The notes under the pieces were generated by a model. That model was not told where the DNA came from. It ran no database searches and saw nothing but the letters and a program-made list of their open reading frames with translations. A stretch of 38,544 nt of DNA from Bacteroidota bacterium (lineage in GTDB: Bacteria; Bacteroidota; Bacteroidia; Flavobacteriales; Weeksellaceae), in contig JAEZDQ010000135.1 in NCBI GenBank assembly GCA_023433225.1, positions 1-38,544 on the forward strand, given 5' to 3'. Below are positions 1-7,309 of this stretch, one piece after another. Positions within the stretch are counted from its first letter, which is position 1. Each line of letters opens with the position of its first letter. A program made the position numbers and the translations under genes.

Positions 1-124
1 CAAACCATTCAAAAACCGGAACCTTGAAAATAAAGGAAGAAAAAACCGCTGTCAGCAAACTGATGGCTACTCCTCCTAAAAGGGCGTATAGAATGGTGTT
101 GATTAAAGGGTTTGGCTTCGCCAT
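1..124 (-). CDS. Sensor histidine kinase, N-terminal fragment (cut by window edge)
   Basis: Reading leftward from an ATG at 124 there is an open frame of 41 codons to the window edge, beginning MAKPNPLINTILYALLGG and continuing through a hydrophobic stretch (about residues 10-30) that looks like a first membrane helix. It starts one base after the stop of the response regulator at 126-800, an almost overlapping arrangement typical of a regulator/kinase operon. PhoR-like kinases with a short N-terminal membrane anchor usually follow PhoB-like regulators in Bacteroidota. No kinase motif lies inside the window, so the assignment rests on position, the membrane helix and the partner gene. Confidence 0.6.
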   Translation of the reverse strand, partial: MAKPNPLINTILYALLGGVAISLLTAVFSSFIFKVPVFEWF

Positions 125-125
125 A

Positions 126-800
126 TCAAGCATTCAGTTTGTATCCCACTCCTTTGATGGTTGAAAGCCTGTCGTTCCCGAATTTTTCGCGTAGTTTCCG
201 TATGTGAACATCAATGGTCCTGCCTCCGACAACGACTTCGTTCCCCCATACTTTTTCCAGAATTTCTTCTCTTTTGAATACGCGTTTGGGATTGGAAGCG
301 AGCAGTGCCAATAGTTCAAATTCCTTGCGGGGAAGAGAAAATTCTTGACCTAAAAAGGTCACTTTATACGTTTCGCGGTCAATGGTAAAATCTTCCAGTT
401 GGATGAACTCCTGTTTTTCTTCTACTGATTTTAAGCGGAGCAAAGCTTTGATTTTACTGATTAAAACTTTGGGTTTCACCGGTTTGGTGATGTAATCGTC
501 AGCACCAGCCTCGTAGCCGGCTAATTGTGAGAACTCTTCGGTGCGGGCTGTTAAAAAAACAATCAGGGTCTTCTTGAGTGAGTCGAGTTTACGGATTTCA
601 GAACAAGCTTCAATCCCGTCCATTTCGGGCATCATTACATCCAAAAGGATTAAATCCGGTTTTTCCACTTTGGCTTTTTTCACGGCTTCCACTCCATTGG
701 CGGCAGTAGAAACTTCATAGCCTTCTTTCAATAAATTATACGAAAGGAATTCAAGGATGTCCGGTTCATCGTCCACTAAAAGAATCTTGGTTTTTTTCAT
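126..800 (-). CDS. OmpR/PhoB-family response regulator
   Basis: A 224-residue two-domain response regulator. The receiver domain (about 1-120) has the acidic pair in LLVDDEPD, the phospho-acceptor Asp54 in LLDVMMPEMDG, Thr84 and the conserved Lys106 in YITKPVKP. The C-terminal winged helix (about 131-224) carries the RTIDVHIRKLREKFG recognition helix and ends IKGVGYKL, the OmpR/PhoB signature. When phosphorylated it should bind DNA as a dimer on direct repeats. Its kinase gene begins one base downstream. The divergent TonB-dependent receptor gene at 1048 is a plausible target, because three half-sites spaced by 11 bp lie between the two. A phosphate-type role (PhoB) is the closest family match but the sequence does not prove the signal. 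Confidence 0.92.
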   Translation of the reverse strand: MKKTKILLVDDEPDILEFLSYNLLKEGYEVSTAANGVEAVKKAKVEKPDLILLDVMMPEMDGIEACSEIRKLDSLKKTLIVFLTARTEEFSQLAGYEAGADDYITKPVKPKVLISKIKALLRLKSVEEKQEFIQLEDFTIDRETYKVTFLGQEFSLPRKEFELLALLASNPKRVFKREEILEKVWGNEVVVGGRTIDVHIRKLREKFGNDRLSTIKGVGYKLNA

Positions 801-883
801 CTGAGATGTTTTTTGTTTTACCGGGATTAAAAACTTGCTGAGAAAGCTGATAATCCGGTCACAAGATTTGTTGAAATCGGATG

Positions 884-891
884 TAAAGTTA
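884..891 (-). promoter_or_regulatory. Possible -7 element of the response regulator gene
   Basis: Read on the minus strand this is TAACTTTA, seven of eight matches to the Bacteroidota -7 consensus TAnnTTTG, about 85 bp upstream of the regulator start. The 11-bp-phased repeats at 928-960 lie just upstream of where the -33 region would be, which would allow autoregulation. One mismatch, so weak. Confidence 0.3.
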
Positions 892-927
892 GGCCAATTT
901 TATCAAAATGAAAGCCAAATCAAAGGG

Positions 928-960
928 TTAACATAGATTTAAATTTCGCTTGAACTTCAT
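928..960. promoter_or_regulatory. Three 11-bp-phased half-sites, candidate OmpR/PhoB-type operator
   Basis: Between the divergent regulator and TonB-receptor genes, the half-sites TTAAC (928), TTAAA (939) and TTGAA (950) begin exactly 11 bp apart. Direct repeats with an 11-bp period are how PhoB/OmpR-family winged-helix regulators bind. The region is AT-rich, so chance is not excluded. Confidence 0.4.
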
Positions 961-1047
961 AACCATCCCTTAATATAAAATTAAAACTACGGAAATTCAG
1001 GTCTTCCAAATCATGCAGTTCTTTGCAGAGAAATTTGAAAAGATAAA

Positions 1048-3795
1048 ATGTATAAATCAATTTATTTGTTTTTAATCTTGGGTGGAATGCTCCTAAAAGC
1101 ACAATTGACAGGAACTATATACGGAACTATAACCGATGAGGCAGGCATCCCGGTGACTGCGGACGTATTTATTGAAGGAACCATTCACGCTGTCTATTCC
1201 GACGAAAACGGATTTTATGAAATGGAAGTCGATCCCGGGATTTACCCAGTGGTCGTTCCGGCCTTTGGATACGATGAAGCCCTTTTCGAAGTCACCGTCA
1301 ATCCAAGTGCAAGGATTGAAATCTCTGCGCTCTTAAAAGAAACTTCTACCCAATTAGGTGAAGCTTTGGTGATAGTCCAAGTAAACAAAGAAACTGAAGC
1401 GGCTCTGTTGAACGAACAAAAAAGGTCTGTAATCATGACAGAAAATATAGGTGCACAGGAACTCCAGAGAAAAGGGGTAAGCGACGTCGCCTCGGCAGTA
1501 ACAAAGGTTTCCGGGATTTCCAAGCAAGAAGGAAGCAGCGTAGTCTATGTGAGGGGGTTGGGAGACCGCTACAATTCCACTACCTTGAACGGTTTGCCGA
1601 TCCCGTCCAATGACCCGGAGTTTAAAAACATTGATTTGGCCCTGTTATCCACCGATGTGGTTGGTTACATTGGAATTGATAAGGTATATAGTGGCACTTT
1701 CTTCGGAGATTTCGCGGGTGGGAACGTTAACATTGTTTCCAAGAAACAAACCGGGAAAGGTTTTCTTTCAATTGGAATGACCGCGAGGGGAAATTCAAAT
1801 GCGCTCCAAGATGAAGATTTCAAATTGCAGCGGGGCATCAATTGGTTAGGATTTGACAGGGCTGCAAACCCGATGACCCTCCATTCTTTTGATTTTGAAA
1901 ACAATTTGAACCCAAAAAAATCAGGCAGTATGGGGTCAGGTTTTTCGATTGCCGGAGGTGAAACCTTCAAACTAGGTGAATCCGGAAGGTTTGGCTTATT
2001 TGCTACGGCCGGATTTGACAATGATTATACTGGCATCGAAGATGGGGTGTTGAAGTCTGGTGTCAGCGTGGAAGGAGATGCCAAAGGAAAAGATTTTGAA
2101 TTTTATGAATCCTATACTTATACCACCAACACGACAGGTTACCTCAATCTATTTTACCAAGTAAACAGAAAAAATTTAATCAGTTTCAACAGCTTATTGG
2201 TAAACTCATCCAATCAAAAATTAGAAGAAGGCAGGGGTTATATGCGGGACAATGCCAACGAAGGCGGACTGTTGCGCAGAGGAACATTTGTGAAAAACAC
2301 CCTTTGGGTCAACCAATTATTAGGTGAACATAAATTCGGAGAACGGACAGAAATGAACTGGGCGATTGGGTACAATTCTATTCAAAGTAATATGCCGGAC
2401 CGGTTCCAAAACATTGTGGAATGGAAATCAAACCTCAACCACTATGTGGTAGCCGGAAGTTCGGCTTCATTGAACCACCGGTATTTCCAGGTATTGGATG
2501 AAAATGAAATGGTGGGCAACATCGCGTTGAGTTATAAATTCGTACACGGTGAAGATAGCGGCTATCGGGGTAAACTGACTTTTGGATACAACGGGCGATT
2601 CAAAAACCGGGAATTTGAAGCGATGCAATACAATCTGCGCCCGGCATCGAACCAAGCTTACGCAGACTTTAATAACATGGACGGCTTTTTCAACCAAGCG
2701 AATTTCGCGGCAGGGCTTTTTGAAATCAGGACTTTCTCGGGAGCCGATAAACTCGATCCTCAATTTTACAATGGCGAACAAAACATACACGGAGGTTTTG
2801 CCAACATCGAATACAAATTATCCCCAAAATTAACGGCAGTCATAGGGCTGCGGGCTGAATCCCTGAACCAGTTGGTGGAATGGAACACTTCACTCGACCC
2901 GGCCGGAAGCGACAATGAAATGGAAGAATTCCAATTCCTACCGAGCCTGAACCTGAAATATGAATTGAACGAAAAGCAAAACCTGCGGTTTGCCGCCAGT
3001 AAAACTTATACGCTTCCGCAATTCAAAGAAAGAGCATTATTTATGTATGAGGATTTGGGTGAAACCGTTTACGGCTGGCCGACTACTTATGCGTCCACGG
3101 ATTATAATGCTGACTTGAAATGGGAATTATTTCCCGGGCGCGGTCAATTGATTTCGCTCGCCGCATTTGGTAAATACATTGAAAACCCCATTAACAAATT
3201 CACGGTCGCCTCATCGACTTATGATGTATCCTACGCCAATACCGGGGATTGGGGGTATGTTTTCGGGGGTGAATTGGAATTGAGAAAATCGATTTTCACA
3301 CTGGATTCAAACAACCCGGTTCAATTAACTGCGGGTGCAAACCTGTCATACATTCACACCAATCAGGAACTTAACAATGAAAAGGTATTCCAAGAAACCC
3401 TTCTATCTAACGGCAAGCGCATGAATGCGGATTTTACCCGTACGGAAGATGCCTTTCAAGGCGCATCTGATTTGTTGCTCAATGGAGATTTAACATTCAC
3501 CAAAGATTGGGAACGCGGCGGTGCCCTAATGGCAACCATTGCCTACAATTATTTCTCTGACCGGATTTACGCTTTGGGTTCCGAAGGCAAAGGCAACATT
3601 GTAGAAAAAGGATTGGGCTCTTTGGATTTTATTTTGAGGACAAAAGTCACCCGTCATATCGGCATTAATTTCAATGCAAGGAACTTATTAAACCCTGAAT
3701 TCAAAAGGGTTCAAGAGAATTTAGACCAAGACATCACGGTTTTAAATTACAAAAAAGGAATGAATTTCAGCATCAACGTAAATTATCAATTTTAA
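1048..3795 (+). CDS. TonB-dependent outer-membrane receptor
   Basis: A 915-residue protein with a signal peptide (MYKSIYLFLILGGMLLKAQ), an N-terminal carboxypeptidase-regulatory-like beta-sandwich (about 20-100, GTIYGTITDEAGIPV), a plug domain (about 135-230, containing VVYVRGLGDRYNSTTLNG) and a large beta-barrel ending in the C-terminal aromatic NVNYQF. It should import a ligand across the outer membrane using TonB energy. No SusD partner follows; instead a beta-helix lipoprotein gene starts 20 bp downstream, so it is not a classical glycan SusCD pair. It diverges from a PhoB-like regulator, which suggests two-component control. The ligand cannot be read from the sequence; phosphate or a phosphate-containing compound is one guess from context. 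Confidence 0.9.
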   Translation: MYKSIYLFLILGGMLLKAQLTGTIYGTITDEAGIPVTADVFIEGTIHAVYSDENGFYEMEVDPGIYPVVVPAFGYDEALFEVTVNPSARIEISALLKETSTQLGEALVIVQVNKETEAALLNEQKRSVIMTENIGAQELQRKGVSDVASAVTKVSGISKQEGSSVVYVRGLGDRYNSTTLNGLPIPSNDPEFKNIDLALLSTDVVGYIGIDKVYSGTFFGDFAGGNVNIVSKKQTGKGFLSIGMTARGNSNALQDEDFKLQRGINWLGFDRAANPMTLHSFDFENNLNPKKSGSMGSGFSIAGGETFKLGESGRFGLFATAGFDNDYTGIEDGVLKSGVSVEGDAKGKDFEFYESYTYTTNTTGYLNLFYQVNRKNLISFNSLLVNSSNQKLEEGRGYMRDNANEGGLLRRGTFVKNTLWVNQLLGEHKFGERTEMNWAIGYNSIQSNMPDRFQNIVEWKSNLNHYVVAGSSASLNHRYFQVLDENEMVGNIALSYKFVHGEDSGYRGKLTFGYNGRFKNREFEAMQYNLRPASNQAYADFNNMDGFFNQANFAAGLFEIRTFSGADKLDPQFYNGEQNIHGGFANIEYKLSPKLTAVIGLRAESLNQLVEWNTSLDPAGSDNEMEEFQFLPSLNLKYELNEKQNLRFAASKTYTLPQFKERALFMYEDLGETVYGWPTTYASTDYNADLKWELFPGRGQLISLAAFGKYIENPINKFTVASSTYDVSYANTGDWGYVFGGELELRKSIFTLDSNNPVQLTAGANLSYIHTNQELNNEKVFQETLLSNGKRMNADFTRTEDAFQGASDLLLNGDLTFTKDWERGGALMATIAYNYFSDRIYALGSEGKGNIVEKGLGSLDFILRTKVTRHIGINFNARNLLNPEFKRVQENLDQDITVLNYKKGMNFSINVNYQF

Positions 3796-3815
3796 TCCAT
3801 AAAAATTAATTCAAA

Positions 3816-4982
3816 ATGAAAAAATCGGCATTCAAAGCATTCGGATTATTCGCATTAGCCACAACTTTGTTTTTTACAAGTTGTAACAGCGATGACGACA
3901 AAGGAGGAGATCCAAATCCCGGCGTAGAAATTGACCCTAATAATTTCCAAGGTACTTTTACCGGAGAAGGAACTGACTTAATCTTAGACCCAACCAAAGT
4001 GTATCGGTTAAACGGTGCATTGCAAATCCTCAACGGTGCTACTTTGACCATTCCTGCGGGAACCAAAATCGAAGCCACGGGAGGAACCAGCGCTTACATC
4101 GCCATCGGACAAGATGCGAAAATTTTTGTAAACGGAACGGCCAATGCGCCCGTAGTCATTACCAATCCGGCGCAAACACCCGGTTCTTGGGGCGGAGTGG
4201 TCATCTGCGGAAAAGCTCCTATCAATAAAGGTGGAGGGACTGCAATGTCAGAAGTAGGTGATTTGCCTTATGGCGGAAGCGCAACCAATGACTCTTCAGG
4301 TTCAATCAAATATTTGAGAATCGAATATTCAGGTGCAAATTTCACAGCTGAAAAAGAATTCAACGGTTTAAGCCTTTTTGGTGTGGGCAACGGAACAACC
4401 GTCCAATATGTTCAGGTTTACCACGGAACAGACGATGGATTTGAATGGTTTGGCGGAACCGTAAACACAAGCCACTTGGTTTCAACCGGAAATGAAGACG
4501 ATCAATTCGACTGGACGGAAGGCTGGAACGGAACCAACTCCAACTGGTATGCAAAAGAAGGTTTCGGAAAAGGAAACAGGGGAATAGAAGCGGACAACCT
4601 GAGCGGAACCAACAGTGCACAACCCTACTCCAGCCCAACCATCTCCGGATTGACTTTGATCGGAGTGCCTGAGAGCGGGGAACCCCAAGGCATCAAATTG
4701 AGAGAAGGTACACAAGCACACTTGAGCAATGTCGTTTTGGCAAACTGGGACACCGGAATCGACATCCAACACGACGTCACTTTAAGCTGGATTCCAAACA
4801 ACTTATTCATAGATGGTGTGAAATTTATAAATGTTACCACCCCGTCAAAAGGAAAAAATTCCGCAGGTGAAACGGTAGATGTTTCCAATGCTTATACCCT
4901 TGACGAAAATGCAATGGGAGCAGGCAACGGCACTAACCTTCCTGCTTGGGCACAAGGATGGACCAATATGGCAGAATTATAA
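3816..4982 (+). CDS. Right-handed beta-helix lipoprotein paired with the TonB receptor
   Basis: A 388-residue lipoprotein. The signal peptide ends at lipobox FFTSC (Cys23), followed by NSDDDKGG, an acidic stretch of the kind that sends Bacteroidota lipoproteins to the surface. The rest is rich in short Gly/Asn/Thr beta-strand turns (for example LNGALQILNGATLTIPAGTK) as in right-handed parallel beta-helix proteins. It starts 20 bp after the receptor stop and is followed by a terminator, so receptor and lipoprotein form a two-gene operon. It may act as an extracellular ligand-capture partner, the place SusD has in other systems. I see no enzyme motif. Some databases label such proteins 'multidrug transporter'; nothing here supports that, as there is no membrane segment beyond the signal peptide. 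Confidence 0.75.
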   Translation: MKKSAFKAFGLFALATTLFFTSCNSDDDKGGDPNPGVEIDPNNFQGTFTGEGTDLILDPTKVYRLNGALQILNGATLTIPAGTKIEATGGTSAYIAIGQDAKIFVNGTANAPVVITNPAQTPGSWGGVVICGKAPINKGGGTAMSEVGDLPYGGSATNDSSGSIKYLRIEYSGANFTAEKEFNGLSLFGVGNGTTVQYVQVYHGTDDGFEWFGGTVNTSHLVSTGNEDDQFDWTEGWNGTNSNWYAKEGFGKGNRGIEADNLSGTNSAQPYSSPTISGLTLIGVPESGEPQGIKLREGTQAHLSNVVLANWDTGIDIQHDVTLSWIPNNLFIDGVKFINVTTPSKGKNSAGETVDVSNAYTLDENAMGAGNGTNLPAWAQGWTNMAEL

Positions 4983-5003
4983 TTTCCACTAATGTTTATA
5001 TAC

Positions 5004-5037
5004 AAAAACCTCTTTACCAAATTGTAGAGAGGTTTTT
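5004..5037 (+). terminator. Rho-independent terminator after the receptor operon
   Basis: A perfect 10-bp stem (AAAAACCTCT / AGAGGTTTTT) with a 14-base loop, 21 bp after the lipoprotein stop. The right arm ends in five T residues. Confidence 0.75.
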
Positions 5038-5052
5038 AGTTTACCTTTTTAA

Positions 5053-5066
5053 AGATAAAACCCTAT
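5053..5066. promoter_or_regulatory. Candidate operator AGA-TAAAAC-CCTAT
   Basis: AGATAAAACCCTAT matches the AGG-N6-CCTAT dyad seen three times at 35696-35837 with one change, and its spacer TAAAAC is identical to that of the perfect palindrome there. It ends 18 bp before the -7 element at 5085, so it covers the -33 position, where no TTG is present. This placement fits an activator site for the next gene. Confidence 0.4.
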
Positions 5067-5084
5067 AAATTCAGTAGAAAATAT

Positions 5085-5092
5085 TAACTTTG
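5085..5092 (+). promoter_or_regulatory. -7 element of the T9SS carbohydrate-binding-like gene
   Basis: TAACTTTG matches the Bacteroidota -7 consensus TAnnTTTG fully and lies 25 bp before the ATG at 5117. No TTG occurs about 20 bp upstream; the AGA-N6-CCTAT motif occupies that place instead. Confidence 0.55.
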
Positions 5093-5116
5093 CAATCTCA
5101 TTCAAATAATTTAAAA

Positions 5117-5893
5117 ATGAAAAAGATTTTTACAACTTTAACTGTATTCGCAGCACTTACATTGTCTGCACAAAACTTATTGACAAACCATAGTTTCGAG
5201 AGCGATTTCGAAGGTTGGGCTTCCGGCCCTAATTCGGCTTATACTGCTCCTGAAATTGTAACCGGAGGTGCACAAGACGGTGATAAAAGCGTAGCTTACA
5301 ATGCTGTTTCTGCAACCACCGGTTTTTACCAAACTGTTCCCGTAACCGAAGGCGAGGTTTATGAAATCAATTTTTGGTACAAATCTTCAGGTGACGAGAC
5401 CGACTCAAGATTGTGGAGTATCTTCAGAGATGCATCCGGAGCGGCAGTATACACCACGGCCGATGCGACCGAAGACGAGTTCAGAACCAACAACGGATAC
5501 CTTCCGACTGCGGGCGAATGGACATTCCATTCCGCTCAAATGCCTGCTGGCCCGGGTGCTGTGAGCTTGGAAGTAGCTGTAAGAGCTTATACCGGAGGAA
5601 ATGCGTCTTTTGATAATTTCGCTGCCGGAATTGAAGGAACATTAATGAGTGTTTCCGATGTGAATGAATTCAGCAATCTCGTAAAAATGAATACGGTGGT
5701 AACTGATAAATTAACCCTTCAATTGCCTGAGCGCGCTACCGTGAACATCTATACAATGGAAGGAAAATTGATTTCTTCTAACCGTGTGGACAACGGCGGA
5801 AGCGTAGCCACTTCTTCATTGCCAAAAGGCGTTTATGTGGTAACGGTGAGCAACGGTTATACTACTACAACTCAAAAAATCGTAAAAAAATAA
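5117..5893 (+). CDS. T9SS-secreted protein with CBM4/9-like domain
   Basis: A 258-residue protein from the ATG at 5117; an upstream in-frame ATG at 5090 lies inside the -7 element and would precede the signal peptide MKKIFTTLTVFAALTLSAQ, so it is rejected. After cleavage comes a beta-sandwich starting NLLTNHSFESDFEGW (about 20-175), like the carbohydrate-binding CBM4/9 (galactose-binding-like) fold. The C-terminal 65 residues (LPERATVNIYTMEGKLISS to TTTTQKIVKK) are a type A T9SS sorting domain, so the protein should be exported through the outer membrane and anchored or released. No catalytic domain is present. It has its own promoter and terminator and is therefore monocistronic. Confidence 0.85.
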   Translation: MKKIFTTLTVFAALTLSAQNLLTNHSFESDFEGWASGPNSAYTAPEIVTGGAQDGDKSVAYNAVSATTGFYQTVPVTEGEVYEINFWYKSSGDETDSRLWSIFRDASGAAVYTTADATEDEFRTNNGYLPTAGEWTFHSAQMPAGPGAVSLEVAVRAYTGGNASFDNFAAGIEGTLMSVSDVNEFSNLVKMNTVVTDKLTLQLPERATVNIYTMEGKLISSNRVDNGGSVATSSLPKGVYVVTVSNGYTTTTQKIVKK

Positions 5894-5916
5894 GAATCCT
5901 GAATTAAGGAAATTTG

Positions 5917-5947
5917 AAATCCCGGAGATAAATCTTCGGGATTTTTT
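5917..5947 (+). terminator. Rho-independent terminator
   Basis: AAATCCCGGAGAT pairs with ATCTTCGGGATTT (one G-U pair) and runs into six T residues, 24 bp after the stop of the T9SS protein gene. Confidence 0.8.
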
Positions 5948-5999
5948 ATTTAAAACTTGATTGATGAAGAATTAATTGAAAAAGAAACTGATTCCACGA

Positions 6000-6434
6000 T
6001 TATGAAATCGTAGAACGTCTTTTCCGAACCAGTCGGTCGATGGAATACCTTCCCGGCCCGATGAGCAACAAAGCAAAATATATCACCAAGTACAACAAAG
6101 CCATTTCCTTGTCTCCGAACGAATCCTCGGCATGGTAAAAAAAGGCCGCATACACCATCGTAAAAATCAGCGGAATCAACGCATACCGTGTCATCAGCCC
6201 AATGATTACCAATACAGCGCAAATAACTTCCGCAAAAACGGCTAATCCCAAAGTAGCGGTCGCGCCCATTCCGAATGGATCAGCAAATTCGATTTTTTCA
6301 TCCGAAAAGAATTTCAGAAACTTCCCGGCACCATGCTGGTAAATCATAAACCCGCCACCAACCAGACGAAGCAATAAGGTAGCAAGGTTCAAATTGGAAA
6401 TGGATGTACCGGATGAAAAAAAATGTGCTTTCAT
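6000..6434 (-). CDS. DoxX-family membrane protein
   Basis: A 144-residue integral membrane protein with four hydrophobic segments. The N-terminal part LATLLLRLVGGGFMIYQHGAGK and the middle GLAVFAEVICAVLVIIGL are typical of the DoxX/DoxD family, small inner-membrane proteins linked in some bacteria to quinone or thiol oxidation and oxidative stress. The C-terminal tail RYSIDRLVRKRRSTIS is basic and probably cytoplasmic. It is the last gene of a minus-strand row after the 1150-residue outer-membrane protein and the hydrolase, 55 bp after the latter. The exact substrate is not known for most DoxX members. Confidence 0.85.
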   Translation of the reverse strand: MKAHFFSSGTSISNLNLATLLLRLVGGGFMIYQHGAGKFLKFFSDEKIEFADPFGMGATATLGLAVFAEVICAVLVIIGLMTRYALIPLIFTMVYAAFFYHAEDSFGDKEMALLYLVIYFALLLIGPGRYSIDRLVRKRRSTIS

Positions 6435-6489
6435 ATTTTAAAATAACGTAGGATAAAGGTATAAATTAATTCGGAAACCAAATGAAAAC

Positions 6490-7269
6490 TCAGTTTTCCA
6501 GAAACGCGATGGTTTTATCGTAAAATTCCGTAGGGTTTTCGGCATGGATCCAATGCCCGGCATTTGCAACGGTTTGGATTTCTGCTTTGGGGAAATGGCG
6601 GTGAATCAAATCAAAATCTTCATCCATTATGTAATTGGATTTATCGCCTCTCAGAAACAAGGCCGGCTTGTCGAAAATTTCAGTGGACAAATCCGTTCCC
6701 ACCATTTCACCGTAAGAATCCGTCAGGGTTTTCAGGTTGAAACGGAAGTCATATTTTCCGTTTTCCACATGGTAAACATTTTTCAACAAAAATTGCCGTG
6801 TGCCGATTTCGGGAATGTATTGTTTTAACACTTCTTCCACATCCGAACGCTTCTCAATCTTTTCAAAATCAACTTCATTCAAGGCTTTGATGATTCCCTG
6901 ATGATGCGGCGGATAGGCTTTCGGTGCCATATCGACTACAATCAGTTTTTCGATTTTATCTGGATTTGAAAAAGAAAACTCCATCACCGCCCGGCCACCT
7001 AATGAATGCCCCATGAGGTAACAACTTTGGATTTGGTGGTGCACCAAATAATTCGAAATATCCTGGCTCATGGCGGAGAAACTCATTTCCGGAGCGTGAA
7101 AACTCCGCCCGTGGTTGCGCAAATCTACCGCGTGGACAGTGTAGTTTTCCGCATAGCGTTTGCTCAAAGTTGCCCAATTGTCTGACTGTCCGAACAAACC
7201 GTGGAAAATCAATAAATGTTTTTCGTTTTCTCCTGTGATTTTACTGTGTAAAATAGAACCCATATCCAT
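6490..7269 (-). CDS. Alpha/beta-hydrolase (YbfF-like esterase)
   Basis: A 259-residue single-domain alpha/beta-hydrolase without signal peptide, thus cytoplasmic. The oxyanion region HGLFGQSDNW, the nucleophile elbow GHSLGG (Ser near residue 94), an acidic residue in FLRGDKSNYI and the catalytic His in NAGHWIHAE near the C-terminus are all present. HGLFGQSDNW and VDLRNHGRS are characteristic of the YbfF/ABHD11-like esterases that cleave short acyl esters or acyl-CoA; the natural substrate is unknown. The start could be the first Met or the third (MGSILHSK); either leaves the domain intact. It lies 40 bp downstream of the large outer-membrane protein gene. Confidence 0.87.
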   Translation of the reverse strand: MDMGSILHSKITGENEKHLLIFHGLFGQSDNWATLSKRYAENYTVHAVDLRNHGRSFHAPEMSFSAMSQDISNYLVHHQIQSCYLMGHSLGGRAVMEFSFSNPDKIEKLIVVDMAPKAYPPHHQGIIKALNEVDFEKIEKRSDVEEVLKQYIPEIGTRQFLLKNVYHVENGKYDFRFNLKTLTDSYGEMVGTDLSTEIFDKPALFLRGDKSNYIMDEDFDLIHRHFPKAEIQTVANAGHWIHAENPTEFYDKTIAFLEN

Positions 7270-7309
7270 TGTTCAAAATGTAAATTTAACCAATTCCACA
7301 CAGAAAGTT

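Noticed and set aside
6484..6498. GAAAAC-TCA-GTTTTC inverted repeat over the hydrolase stop codon
   Set aside because: Six-bp arms with a 3-base loop and no T run; likely chance in AT-rich DNA.
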